Positions 35,787-43,085 of a DNA stretch of 47,518 nt are shown piece after piece. The position numbers and the translations under genes are program-made. Under the pieces are notes generated by a model, which was not told the origin of the DNA, ran no database searches, and saw nothing but the letters and a program-made list of their open reading frames with translations. Where the stretch lies: contig NZ_LUJK01000023.1 of the NCBI RefSeq assembly GCF_001601825.1, positions 1-47,518 on the forward strand, written 5' to 3'. Position 1 is the stretch's first letter. The number at the start of each line of letters is the position of its first letter. This stretch comes from Limnobacter sp. CACIAM 66H1 (GTDB taxonomy: Bacteria; Pseudomonadota; Gammaproteobacteria; Burkholderiales; Burkholderiaceae_B).

Positions 35787-36473
35787 TCAGCTGGCCATGC
35801 CTGCAGAAATTGCGTATTTCACCAGTTGAACGCTTGAATCAAGGTTCAGTTTTTGCAGCAAACGTGCTCGATAGGCGTCAATGGTACGTGGTGAAACCTT
35901 GAGCAATTCAGCGATTTCGCGGCGAGGGCGACCTTGGGCGATCAAGGTCAGTACCTGGCGCTCGCGGCGAGTCAACTGGGCACCTTCGTCTTGATCGGCG
36001 AGCGTGTTAATCTGGTTGCCTGAGTTTTGCGGCTCGGAAGGACTGTATGAGGAGGAGGGTCGGTTGCTGACCAGCTCGGGAGCCACGTATCGGGCGCCAG
36101 CGGCCACAGTGTCAATCGCTTCTCTGAGCGTTTCCACGGAAGACTGGCGACCAACGCAGGCCCAGACTCCGGGTTTGAATGCCATGGCCAGTATGTCCTG
36201 AGCGTTTCCTTCACATACCAGAACCACGCGAACATCAGAATAGCTGGATCCGATGTGTTGAACGACCGCTTCGCCGTGTCTGTTGCCTTTTTCGATGGTA
36301 ATGACCACGATTCGGGTTTCAGCGTTGGCCAGGTGGTTGTCGATTTCTTCCAGTGTGGTCCGGTTGGTTACGAACATGGGTTGCAGACTGATTGTCCTGC
36401 CCGGGGGGCTACTTGGAATGCCCGTTTCGCGGGGCGTTACTGGTCGACCTGCCAAGCCCTTTTCATTCTTCAT
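35787..36473 (-). CDS. LuxR-type transcriptional regulator with degenerate receiver domain
   Basis: The C-terminal 62 residues are a canonical LuxR/GerE helix-turn-helix: LTRRERQVLTLIAQG, then VSPRTIDAYRARLLQKLNL. The preceding ~110 residues follow a response-regulator beta/alpha pattern (RIVVITIEKG, VRVVLVCEG, AFKPGVWACVGRQSSVETLREAIDTV). However, the strand end that should hold the phosphorylated Asp reads I-T-I, and the conserved Lys after the fifth strand is replaced near GRQSS. Phosphorylation control is therefore unlikely. The start is uncertain: ATG at 36473 (228 residues) is used, and ATGs at 36485 and 36521 are in frame. It is divergent from the ECF sigma/type I secretion operon and may bind the 24-bp palindrome between them. 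Confidence 0.85.
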   Translation of the reverse strand: MKNEKGLAGRPVTPRETGIPSSPPGRTISLQPMFVTNRTTLEEIDNHLANAETRIVVITIEKGNRHGEAVVQHIGSSYSDVRVVLVCEGNAQDILAMAFKPGVWACVGRQSSVETLREAIDTVAAGARYVAPELVSNRPSSSYSPSEPQNSGNQINTLADQDEGAQLTRRERQVLTLIAQGRPRREIAELLKVSPRTIDAYRARLLQKLNLDSSVQLVKYAISAGMAS

Positions 36474-36521
36474 AGTCCCACCCATGTGTGGCTGGCTTGG
36501 CCAGCTCGGTATTAAGGTCAT

Positions 36522-36889
36522 CGTTCGCCCCGCTATTTGATTTGTTTGGGTTGCTGCATATTCGATTTGTACTTCAGGCGATAAATTTTGGATTCAAGGC
36601 TGAGTAGGTAATTTCAAGCGGGTTAATTACTTTGGGGGACATCGCATTTCGGCGGGCTATGTAAGCAAATAGACAATACAAGTACTGTTCTGGAATCGGA
36701 ACTTTTGCTAGTATCCCTTAGCTAGGGGATACTTAGGAGTTACATCCCCCGTGTTGGGTGGCCCTATTCAGTGGTTTGAGCAGTAAAACTTGGCCTTTTT
36801 GACAAAACCAAAGTCCAGCTCGACTGTAAATTAACAGTATCAGGACGTATCAAACACACACAGATGACTTCATCTCGGGGACAGCCAGG
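36522..36889. other. Regulatory spacer between LuxR-type gene and ECF sigma operon
   Basis: About 370 bp without a supported gene. It contains GGAACTT (36698-36704, resembling an ECF -35), the 24-bp palindrome at 36710-36733, a TTGACA at 36799-36804 with no good -10 at 17 bp, and a nine-codon open frame (ATG 36864) whose TGA overlaps the TTG start of the sigma gene. Both divergent promoters must lie here. Confidence 0.6.
36710..36733. promoter_or_regulatory. Nearly perfect 24-bp palindrome, candidate operator
   Basis: Arms AGTATCCC (36710-36717) and GGGATACT (36726-36733) flank a centre whose TAGCTA core is itself palindromic; only one base pair of the twelve (36718/36725) breaks symmetry. 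Its size fits a dimeric helix-turn-helix regulator such as the divergent LuxR-type protein. Confidence 0.6.
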
Positions 36890-37525
36890 TTGAGAGAAGA
36901 GCTCGCTTCTTTAATTGAACGAATTGCAAATCGCGATCGAAAGGCGTTTGAGGAGTTGTATCAACTCACGTCACGAAAGATGTTTGCGGTCGCGTTGCGC
37001 ATAGTTCGGGAGCCCGGTCTGGCTCAGGACGTGTTGCAAGACGCCTATATTCGTCTCTGGCGATACGCCCATACATTCAACAACAAATTGTCTGCGCCTG
37101 AAACCTGGTTGCATCAGGTGGTGAGGAACAGGGCGCTTGATTTGATCGCCCAGCAAAGTCATACCGTGAATTCGATTTCCCTGGACCAGTTTTCTGACCA
37201 AGATGACGAACCCAACGAACTGGTGTTTGAAGCCCATTCGACCAGTACTGACGACAAGGAAACCAGCCGGGTGATGCAAGCGTGCGTGGAGCGCCTTGAA
37301 GGGAAATACCGTCAAGTGCTGACCTTGGCTTACACGCATGGCATGAGCCATGCTGAGATCTCGGAACATCTTGATGTGCCGCTTGGTACGGTGAAGACTT
37401 GGGTTCGCAGAGGTCTGATTGAATTGAAGACTGTATACGATGAATTTCAGTCCGAAGGTTTGGCAACCATGGCCGCGAGCAACTCGCGACGCCAGGATGC
37501 AGAGCAATCCGGATTCATGGCATAA
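36890..37525 (+). CDS. ECF-type RNA polymerase sigma factor
   Basis: A 211-residue sigma-70-family protein with only regions 2 and 4. Region 2 covers RDRKAFEELYQLTSRKMFAVA to AQDVLQDAYIRLWRYAHTF. Region 4 (ACVERLEGKYRQVLTLAYT, then SHAEISEHLDVPLGTVKTWV) recognises the -35 element. A tail of about 25 residues (Ala/Ser/Arg-rich) follows. The start is a TTG at 36890, since no ATG is in frame; a nine-codon mini-frame with ATG at 36864 overlaps it. An anti-sigma gene starts 9 nt downstream and a type I secretion system follows in the same direction, so the factor probably controls this secretion locus. The likely class is the RpoE/SigK-like ECF group. Confidence 0.93.
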   Translation: MREELASLIERIANRDRKAFEELYQLTSRKMFAVALRIVREPGLAQDVLQDAYIRLWRYAHTFNNKLSAPETWLHQVVRNRALDLIAQQSHTVNSISLDQFSDQDDEPNELVFEAHSTSTDDKETSRVMQACVERLEGKYRQVLTLAYTHGMSHAEISEHLDVPLGTVKTWVRRGLIELKTVYDEFQSEGLATMAASNSRRQDAEQSGFMA

Positions 37526-37534
37526 GGGGGCCGC

Positions 37535-37951
37535 ATGACTGACGATGACAAAAACTGGTTGGCTGCCGATTATGTGCTGGGTGTGATGCGGGGCGCAGAG
37601 CGCACCGCATTTGAAGGTCAATTGAGACTGGACCCTGTGCTTGCGAAGTCGGTTCTGAACTGGCAGGAGCGGCTCAGCCTCATCGATGCCAAGCCGCAGG
37701 TGCTGTATTCCGCCATGTCGGAAGCTGAGGTGGATGCGGCTTTGAGCAATGTTTTCGAGCGGGTGTGTCGTGCCATTGATGCACAGCCAGATGCAAAAAC
37801 CCGTTTGGACAATCCGCTGGCCAAATTGACTCGCGAACAATTGGCGGGCATGCGTCCTGCTGTTGTTCGTTTGATCGCTTCGTACCTTGTATTGCTTGAA
37901 CGACTCAAGGCGCAGCAACTGCGCATGGCTGGTTCGGCAGGCGCTGTATAA
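37535..37951 (+). CDS. Short cytoplasmic anti-sigma factor (RskA N-terminus-like)
   Basis: A 138-residue protein located 9 nt after the ECF gene. The first 50 residues (WLAADYVLGVMRGAERTAFE, then LDPVLAKSVLNWQERLSLID) resemble the sigma-binding N-terminal domain of RskA/ChrR-type anti-sigma factors. No hydrophobic transmembrane segment is present; the C-terminal half is an amphipathic helix-rich region (LTREQLAGMRPAVVRLIASY, LLERLKAQQLRM). Canonical RskA proteins are membrane-spanning and released by proteolysis, so this one must be controlled differently, perhaps by a cytoplasmic signal or partner. It ends 14 nt before the ABC transporter gene. Confidence 0.8.
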   Translation: MTDDDKNWLAADYVLGVMRGAERTAFEGQLRLDPVLAKSVLNWQERLSLIDAKPQVLYSAMSEAEVDAALSNVFERVCRAIDAQPDAKTRLDNPLAKLTREQLAGMRPAVVRLIASYLVLLERLKAQQLRMAGSAGAV

Positions 37952-37965
37952 CCAAGGGACTCGCA

Positions 37966-39894
37966 ATGTCGGTTAAATATTTGTTCAAAGAAAGACTTGA
38001 AGCACTTTGGAACTTCGGTTTGAAACCGGAGAAGTCTTCGGAAACCGCTGCCGATGGCAGCAGTGCACCCGAAGTGTCCAATTCAAAGACCGTTGAAGGC
38101 GTGATTCGCAGCGCCTTGCCCCTGTTAAAGCGCGCGGCTTTGCTGTCAATTTTCGTGAATCTGGTGGCTCTTTTTCCTGCTGTATTTTCTTTACAGGTAT
38201 ACGACAGGGTTATTTACCGCTCCGGCCTCAACACACTGACAGCGTTGTTGATCGGCATGGGTATTTTGCTTGCCGCTGATTTGATTTTGCGCTCGTTCCG
38301 GGCCCGCGTGTTACGTGTTGCCGCGGTAAAAATCGACGGCCAGGTTGCCAGTAAATTGATGAACAAGATTCTTTCGATTCCATTGCGGCAGCTTGAGGCA
38401 CGTTCAACTGCTGCCTGGTATTCGCTGTTTAAGGACGTTGACACCGTGCGCGTGGTGTGGAGTGGCGCTGTGGCCATGACCATTCTGGATCTGCCATTTG
38501 CCATTCTGGCCATTGGTTTGATTGCCACAATCGCGTTGCCAGTGTTGCCGGTGGTGCTGATAGGTTTGGTGTGTTTGGCTGCTTTGTCCTGGTATAGCTC
38601 GGGTGAATTCCGAAAGCGCCGTGTGGAAGAGTTCTCGCGTGCTCGCCGACGCGACGAGGTGTTGGCTGAGGTTTGTCGTGGCCGTGAAGCGATCAAAAGC
38701 CTGGTGCAGGATGATTCCGCGAAGAGGGCCTGGGTATCGAGCTACAACTCCTGGGTTCAGGAGTCATTCCAGAAAAACGGTGAGATGGAGGATCAGCGCG
38801 AGCTGTCGGTTTCCATTATGTTGTGTGTGAACGTGGCAATCACTGCTGTTGGTGCCTATGCGGTAATCAATCAGTGGATGACTGTGGGTGGCCTGATTGC
38901 ATCAAATATGTTGGCCGCCAAGGCTATTGGTCCTTTGGCTGCATTGTCCGGCCATTGGCGCTCGATTGCACATTCCCGTGAAGCCACAGACCGCTTGAAC
39001 AAAGTGTTTGCCGCAGATGAGGAGAAGCAACACACTGGTTTGAGCCTGCCTATGCCTTCGGGCGCTTTGCGTCTTGAAAATGTGAGTTACCAGCACGTGG
39101 GCGCCCAGAAAGAGGTTGTGAAGTCCGTTTCCGCTCAGATTGGGCCGCGTGGTATCTATGGCCTGGCAGGCGACAACGGTGCGGGCAAATCAACCTTGCT
39201 GAAATTGCTGCGTGGTCTTTATGAGCCCCAAAGTGGCCGCGTGTTGCTCGATGAATATGATTTGTCGCAGTTTTCCCGCCAAGAGCTTTCCAAGTGGATT
39301 GGGTTTTTGCCCCAAACCTCTCAATTGTTTGAGGGCACGATTGTCGAAAACCTGCGTCGTTCCAATCCGGACGCCAGTGACGAGCAAATTTTGCTGGCCG
39401 CCAAGCGTTCAGGTGCGCATGAATTTATCGCGAAAATGCCGGATGGCTACATGACGCAGGTGGGTGAGGGTGGCAATCGCTTGTCCGGTGGACAACGCCG
39501 TCGGGTCGCCATTACTCAGGCTTTTTTATCAGATGCGCCGGTGTTGTTGCTGGATGAACCCACAAACGACCTGGATTTTGCAGCAGAAACCCACTTGATG
39601 GCTGTGTTCAAAAGCCTGGCCACAGTGAAGACCATCATCATGGTGACGCATTCGGTGCGTTTAATGTCGATTTGCGACAAGATTATTTATTTGGACAAGG
39701 CTTCGAAATTGCATGTAGGTGCAACGCCCGAGATGTTGAAACTGCTGTACGGCATTTCAGTGCCTAAGCCGGTGCCTGCTGCGCCCAAGGCTGCGTCACA
39801 AGTGACATCGGAGGCCTCCAAGCAAGCACTCGAGGCCAATGGCGCCGAAGGGAAAGCAAATACGGATGCGGGCGGTAAGGCCGCTCAAGCCTGA
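37966..39894 (+). CDS. Type I secretion ABC transporter (PrtD/LapB-like ATPase-permease)
   Basis: Inner-membrane exporter of 642 residues. After a ~40-residue variable N-terminus comes a six-helix membrane domain (about 50-330) with the family phrase FSLQVYDRVIYRSGLNTL. The ATPase domain has Walker A GDNGAGKST (402-410), signature LSGGQ (506-510) and Walker B VLLLDEP (526-532). There is no N-terminal C39 peptidase or full C39-like domain, as in PrtD-type exporters that recognise uncleaved C-terminal signals. A charged Ala/Lys-rich tail of ~50 residues follows the ATPase. It overlaps the membrane-fusion gene by 1 nt (TGATG), so the products are made together. Confidence 0.94.
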   Translation: MSVKYLFKERLEALWNFGLKPEKSSETAADGSSAPEVSNSKTVEGVIRSALPLLKRAALLSIFVNLVALFPAVFSLQVYDRVIYRSGLNTLTALLIGMGILLAADLILRSFRARVLRVAAVKIDGQVASKLMNKILSIPLRQLEARSTAAWYSLFKDVDTVRVVWSGAVAMTILDLPFAILAIGLIATIALPVLPVVLIGLVCLAALSWYSSGEFRKRRVEEFSRARRRDEVLAEVCRGREAIKSLVQDDSAKRAWVSSYNSWVQESFQKNGEMEDQRELSVSIMLCVNVAITAVGAYAVINQWMTVGGLIASNMLAAKAIGPLAALSGHWRSIAHSREATDRLNKVFAADEEKQHTGLSLPMPSGALRLENVSYQHVGAQKEVVKSVSAQIGPRGIYGLAGDNGAGKSTLLKLLRGLYEPQSGRVLLDEYDLSQFSRQELSKWIGFLPQTSQLFEGTIVENLRRSNPDASDEQILLAAKRSGAHEFIAKMPDGYMTQVGEGGNRLSGGQRRRVAITQAFLSDAPVLLLDEPTNDLDFAAETHLMAVFKSLATVKTIIMVTHSVRLMSICDKIIYLDKASKLHVGATPEMLKLLYGISVPKPVPAAPKAASQVTSEASKQALEANGAEGKANTDAGGKAAQA

Positions 39895-41252
39895 TGAGCG
39901 AAGGTCGAGAAATCATGAAGTCCAACAATGCATTGGCCGAAGTCGGCAAGAATGATCTGAAGCCCTATGAGGTCCCCGCCCTTTACAAACCCAGTGGTGG
40001 CGGATTCGACACCAAAAGCAGGTTTGCCCTGGGTTTGATTGCGCTGTCTTTGTTCGCATCCTTGTTCATCCGCGTTGACCAAGTGGTCACTGCGCCGGGC
40101 AAGGTAATTCCCTCGACTCGTGTTAAAAGCATTCAGCACTTGGAAGGCGGTATTGTTCAGGACCTGGCTGTGAAGGAAGGTGATTTGGTCAAGGAAGGGG
40201 CCATGCTGGTCCAGCTGAACCTGGCCACTTCCGGCATCAACATCGAGGAATTGAAAAGCCGCCGTGCTGCTCTGGAGATGAGCCGTGCCCGTTTGTTGGG
40301 CGAGGCCTCCGGCAAAGCACCCGAATACCCGGCAGAGATTGTTGCGGATTACCCGGATTTGTACCGCACCGAGCAGGCGACCTACATTGCGCGTGTAACC
40401 GAGTTGGAAGGTATTTTGGGTGTAAACGACAGCCAAATGCTGGGGAACCAGGGCAAGGTGGGCGAGTTGCAAGCCAAGCTTGAAGGCTTGGAGAATCGCG
40501 CAGTGACTACCCTGCGTGAACTGGAAATTACCCGAGAACTGGTTCGCGAACGCCTTGTGTCTCAGCTTGAATATTTGACCAAGAAACGTGATTACGACAG
40601 TTTGACTGCTGAAATTGCCTCAATGCGGCAAACCATTGCATCGGCCCAGGCCAGTGTTGGGCAAAGCCGCGCTCGCCGAGTGGAAGAAGAGGGCAAGTTC
40701 CGTCGCAGGGCTGCGGATGAGTTAACGACGCTGGAGCGACAACTGGCCAGTTTGAAGGATGAAATCGATCGAGCCAGTGATCAGCGCGACAGGGCTGTGA
40801 TTCGTTCCCCGATTGATGGCGTGGTGAAAAACCTGAAGTTACAGGCTGTGGGCAACGTGGTTCGTCAGGGCGAGCCGATCATGGAAGTTGTTCCAGTCGA
40901 TGAGGTGTTGGTGGTGGAAACACGACTGTCACCCGCAGACCGTGGTTACGTGACTATGGATCAACCTTCCGAAGTGAAGGTGTCGGCGTATGACTTTTTG
41001 CGCTATGGTACATTGCCCGGCAAGGTGACTCAAATTGCAGCGGATACCGACCCTGGAACCGAAGAAACCGGCCCTTATTATCGATTGATTGTGAGTACGG
41101 ACAAGGCATTTTTTGGTACGCCTGATGCGCCCTTGCGCATTTCACCGGGCATGACCGCTGAAGTTGATATTAACGTGGGTTCGCAACCCTTTATTTATTA
41201 CTTGTTGAAACCTGTATTGAAGCTGAAGCAAGAAGCCTTCAGGGAACCATAA
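39894..41252 (+). CDS. Type I secretion membrane-fusion protein (HlyD family)
   Basis: A 452-residue periplasmic adaptor. A short cytoplasmic N-terminus is followed by a single transmembrane helix (about 44-59, FALGLIALSLFASLFI), then the HlyD lipoyl/biotinyl-like half GKVIPSTRVKSIQHLEGGIV. Long coiled coils occupy about 120-300, and the second half-motif is in RSPIDGVVKNLKLQAVGNVV. The C-terminal beta domain ends PVLKLKQEAFREP, as in HlyD/PrtE. The ATG overlaps the stop of the ABC gene by 1 nt; an internal ATG at 39915 is an alternative start. It bridges the ABC exporter and the TolC-like protein encoded 8 nt downstream. Confidence 0.94.
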   Translation: MSEGREIMKSNNALAEVGKNDLKPYEVPALYKPSGGGFDTKSRFALGLIALSLFASLFIRVDQVVTAPGKVIPSTRVKSIQHLEGGIVQDLAVKEGDLVKEGAMLVQLNLATSGINIEELKSRRAALEMSRARLLGEASGKAPEYPAEIVADYPDLYRTEQATYIARVTELEGILGVNDSQMLGNQGKVGELQAKLEGLENRAVTTLRELEITRELVRERLVSQLEYLTKKRDYDSLTAEIASMRQTIASAQASVGQSRARRVEEEGKFRRRAADELTTLERQLASLKDEIDRASDQRDRAVIRSPIDGVVKNLKLQAVGNVVRQGEPIMEVVPVDEVLVVETRLSPADRGYVTMDQPSEVKVSAYDFLRYGTLPGKVTQIAADTDPGTEETGPYYRLIVSTDKAFFGTPDAPLRISPGMTAEVDINVGSQPFIYYLLKPVLKLKQEAFREP

Positions 41253-41260
41253 AGCAACAC

Positions 41261-42952
41261 ATGACAAAACAATTGGACATGACCCAGGGGGGCGAATGGG
41301 CTCGCAAAGCACTGTGCGTGTTGATTGCGGGCCTTCTTGCATTTCCGGTGGGCGCACAGGATGTACCTGAAAACTCCGAACCTTCTGCCAATGTCGGAAA
41401 CGACAACAACGAGTTTCGCGCTCGCCGTATAGCGCCAGCCGAAGCTGCGAAAATGAGCAAGGAAGAGCTTACGAAAATCCGCTTCCTGAACATGTTACGC
41501 ACCAACCCTGAGATTGTGACCTCACGCATCAACGTGAATGCTTCGCAGTTCATTGAAGATGGTGCGCGAGCTGCCTATTTCCCGCGCATTACCGTGGGTG
41601 CCAATGCCAGTTCCAGTTCAACGGTGACCAATCGCCAATCGACCGACATTACGGTGACCCAACCCCTGTACACCGCAGGTCGAATTACTGCGAGAGTGAA
41701 GGCGGCTGAAACCGATGGCACTATTGCTGACGGACAGTTTGTAAAAACTATTCAGGATGTGGTGCTTGAGAGCTTCCTGGCCAGCAGCACCTTGTCCCGC
41801 AATGCCTTGCTGGTTGAAGCCTCCCGAGCTGCAGAGGCAGCCGTCGCCCAATTGCTGGCCCTTGAGGAGCGTCGGGTTGAGTTGGGCGGAAGCGGCGTCA
41901 CCGATGCACAATTTGCGAAAGCCCGTTTGGCGGTCACCCGTGACCGGCTGGTGAACTTTGAGGGACAGTTTGAAGAGGCCCGTGCCACTTATTTCCGTTA
42001 CTTCGGTGTTTATCCCGAGGGTTACAACGTTCCGGAACTGGAGATTCAGCGCAACATGTTGCCCCAGCTGGTGGATGAGGCAGTCACGAAAGCGCTGTTT
42101 TCCAATCCGGAAATTCGTGTGGCTGAAAGCCAGATTGTAAAGGCACGACATAACTACACCGCCGAAGATGCGAGCTTGTACCCGTCTTTAAACCTGGTGG
42201 GTATTCAACAATTTTTTGGTGAACCCGACCCCTTTACCGGTGACAGAACCGACAGCTCGGTGAACCTGCGTTTGCAGTACAGTGCGTTCTCAGGTGGCGA
42301 ACAGGTTGCTCGGGTGAATCAGGCGGCAGCCACGATTGATACACGACGTGCGCAACTGGCCGCCGCCCGATTGCGGGTAGAGGAGAGTGTTCGTTTTCAG
42401 TGGGGCAAATGGTCAGCCGGGCAGTCGCGATCGGTGACCTTGCGCGGCGCTTATGCCGATTCTTTGCAGGTATTCAAAAACCGCAAAAGACTTCGTGATT
42501 TCGGCCGTGAGACCGTGATTGTGATGCTGGATGCGCAGGTTGAGTATTTCAACGTGTTGATTGCCTATATCAATGCGGTATTCGATGCGCGGGATGCCAG
42601 CTTCCGTTTGATGCACGCCATGGGCTTGATGATGCCAACCCCAGGTGCAGAGGGCGATTGGTTTGCACTCTTTTTCTCGAAAATGCCAGAGCGTGAGCGC
42701 CTGGAGAGTAGTCTGAAGGACACGGCCGACATTGCCAGCAGCCCGGCAGATCAGAAAATTGCAGAGAAGCTCGGTCTGGACGTGAGTCAGACTGAGGTGG
42801 AAAAAGCAGCCGGGTTTGTATTGACCCCGGCACAGCGCCTTGAAGTCGAAAAAAGCTCGGAGCGCAGCCGGGTGCAGGGTAGTGCTGCTGAGAAAGAATT
42901 GCGTCCAAACTTGAAGCCAGCCCCGGTTCTGGATCCTCGGTTTTATCGGTAA
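41261..42952 (+). CDS. TolC-family outer membrane efflux protein of the type I system
   Basis: A 563-residue outer-membrane channel. The signal peptide (ARKALCVLIAGLLAFPVGAQ) is cleaved near GAQ. Two TolC repeats are visible: the first starts around TNPEIVTSRINVNASQFIED with the strand-helix section TVTQPLYTAGRITARVKAAE, and the second around FSNPEIRVAESQIVKARHNY with QYSAFSGGEQVARVNQAAAT. A ~100-residue C-terminal extension after the barrel (from about 460) is hydrophilic and unlike E. coli TolC; its role is unknown. The gene lies 8 nt after the HlyD gene, completing a three-part exporter. Confidence 0.93.
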   Translation: MTKQLDMTQGGEWARKALCVLIAGLLAFPVGAQDVPENSEPSANVGNDNNEFRARRIAPAEAAKMSKEELTKIRFLNMLRTNPEIVTSRINVNASQFIEDGARAAYFPRITVGANASSSSTVTNRQSTDITVTQPLYTAGRITARVKAAETDGTIADGQFVKTIQDVVLESFLASSTLSRNALLVEASRAAEAAVAQLLALEERRVELGGSGVTDAQFAKARLAVTRDRLVNFEGQFEEARATYFRYFGVYPEGYNVPELEIQRNMLPQLVDEAVTKALFSNPEIRVAESQIVKARHNYTAEDASLYPSLNLVGIQQFFGEPDPFTGDRTDSSVNLRLQYSAFSGGEQVARVNQAAATIDTRRAQLAAARLRVEESVRFQWGKWSAGQSRSVTLRGAYADSLQVFKNRKRLRDFGRETVIVMLDAQVEYFNVLIAYINAVFDARDASFRLMHAMGLMMPTPGAEGDWFALFFSKMPERERLESSLKDTADIASSPADQKIAEKLGLDVSQTEVEKAAGFVLTPAQRLEVEKSSERSRVQGSAAEKELRPNLKPAPVLDPRFYR

Positions 42953-42969
42953 AGTCTTGATTTTTGTCA

Positions 42970-43006
42970 GTAAAGTGCTCACACTGTTCAAACAGGGGCA
43001 CTTTAC
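42970..43006. promoter_or_regulatory. Interrupted hairpin between the TolC-like gene and the repeat protein gene
   Basis: Arms GTAAAGTGC (42970-42978) and GCACTTTAC (42998-43006) enclose a second dyad CTGTT-CA-AACAG. No T run follows, so it is probably not a simple terminator. It could shape expression of the downstream cargo relative to the exporter genes. Confidence 0.45.
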
Positions 43007-43085
43007 GGCCTTATTTCATCCATTCGCTGGGCAGGAACCCTGAGAAACTGGCATGAACGGGGCGATTCCCAAAGGAATGACAAAA

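Noticed and set aside
36971-37966. A 331-codon open frame on minus
   Set aside because: It covers the ECF sigma and anti-sigma genes on the other strand, both with recognisable domains and good spacing.
43034-43039. GGAACC before the repeat protein as an ECF -35 element
   Set aside because: No GTC-type -10 at 16-17 bp, and it would be too close to the favoured start codon at 43086.
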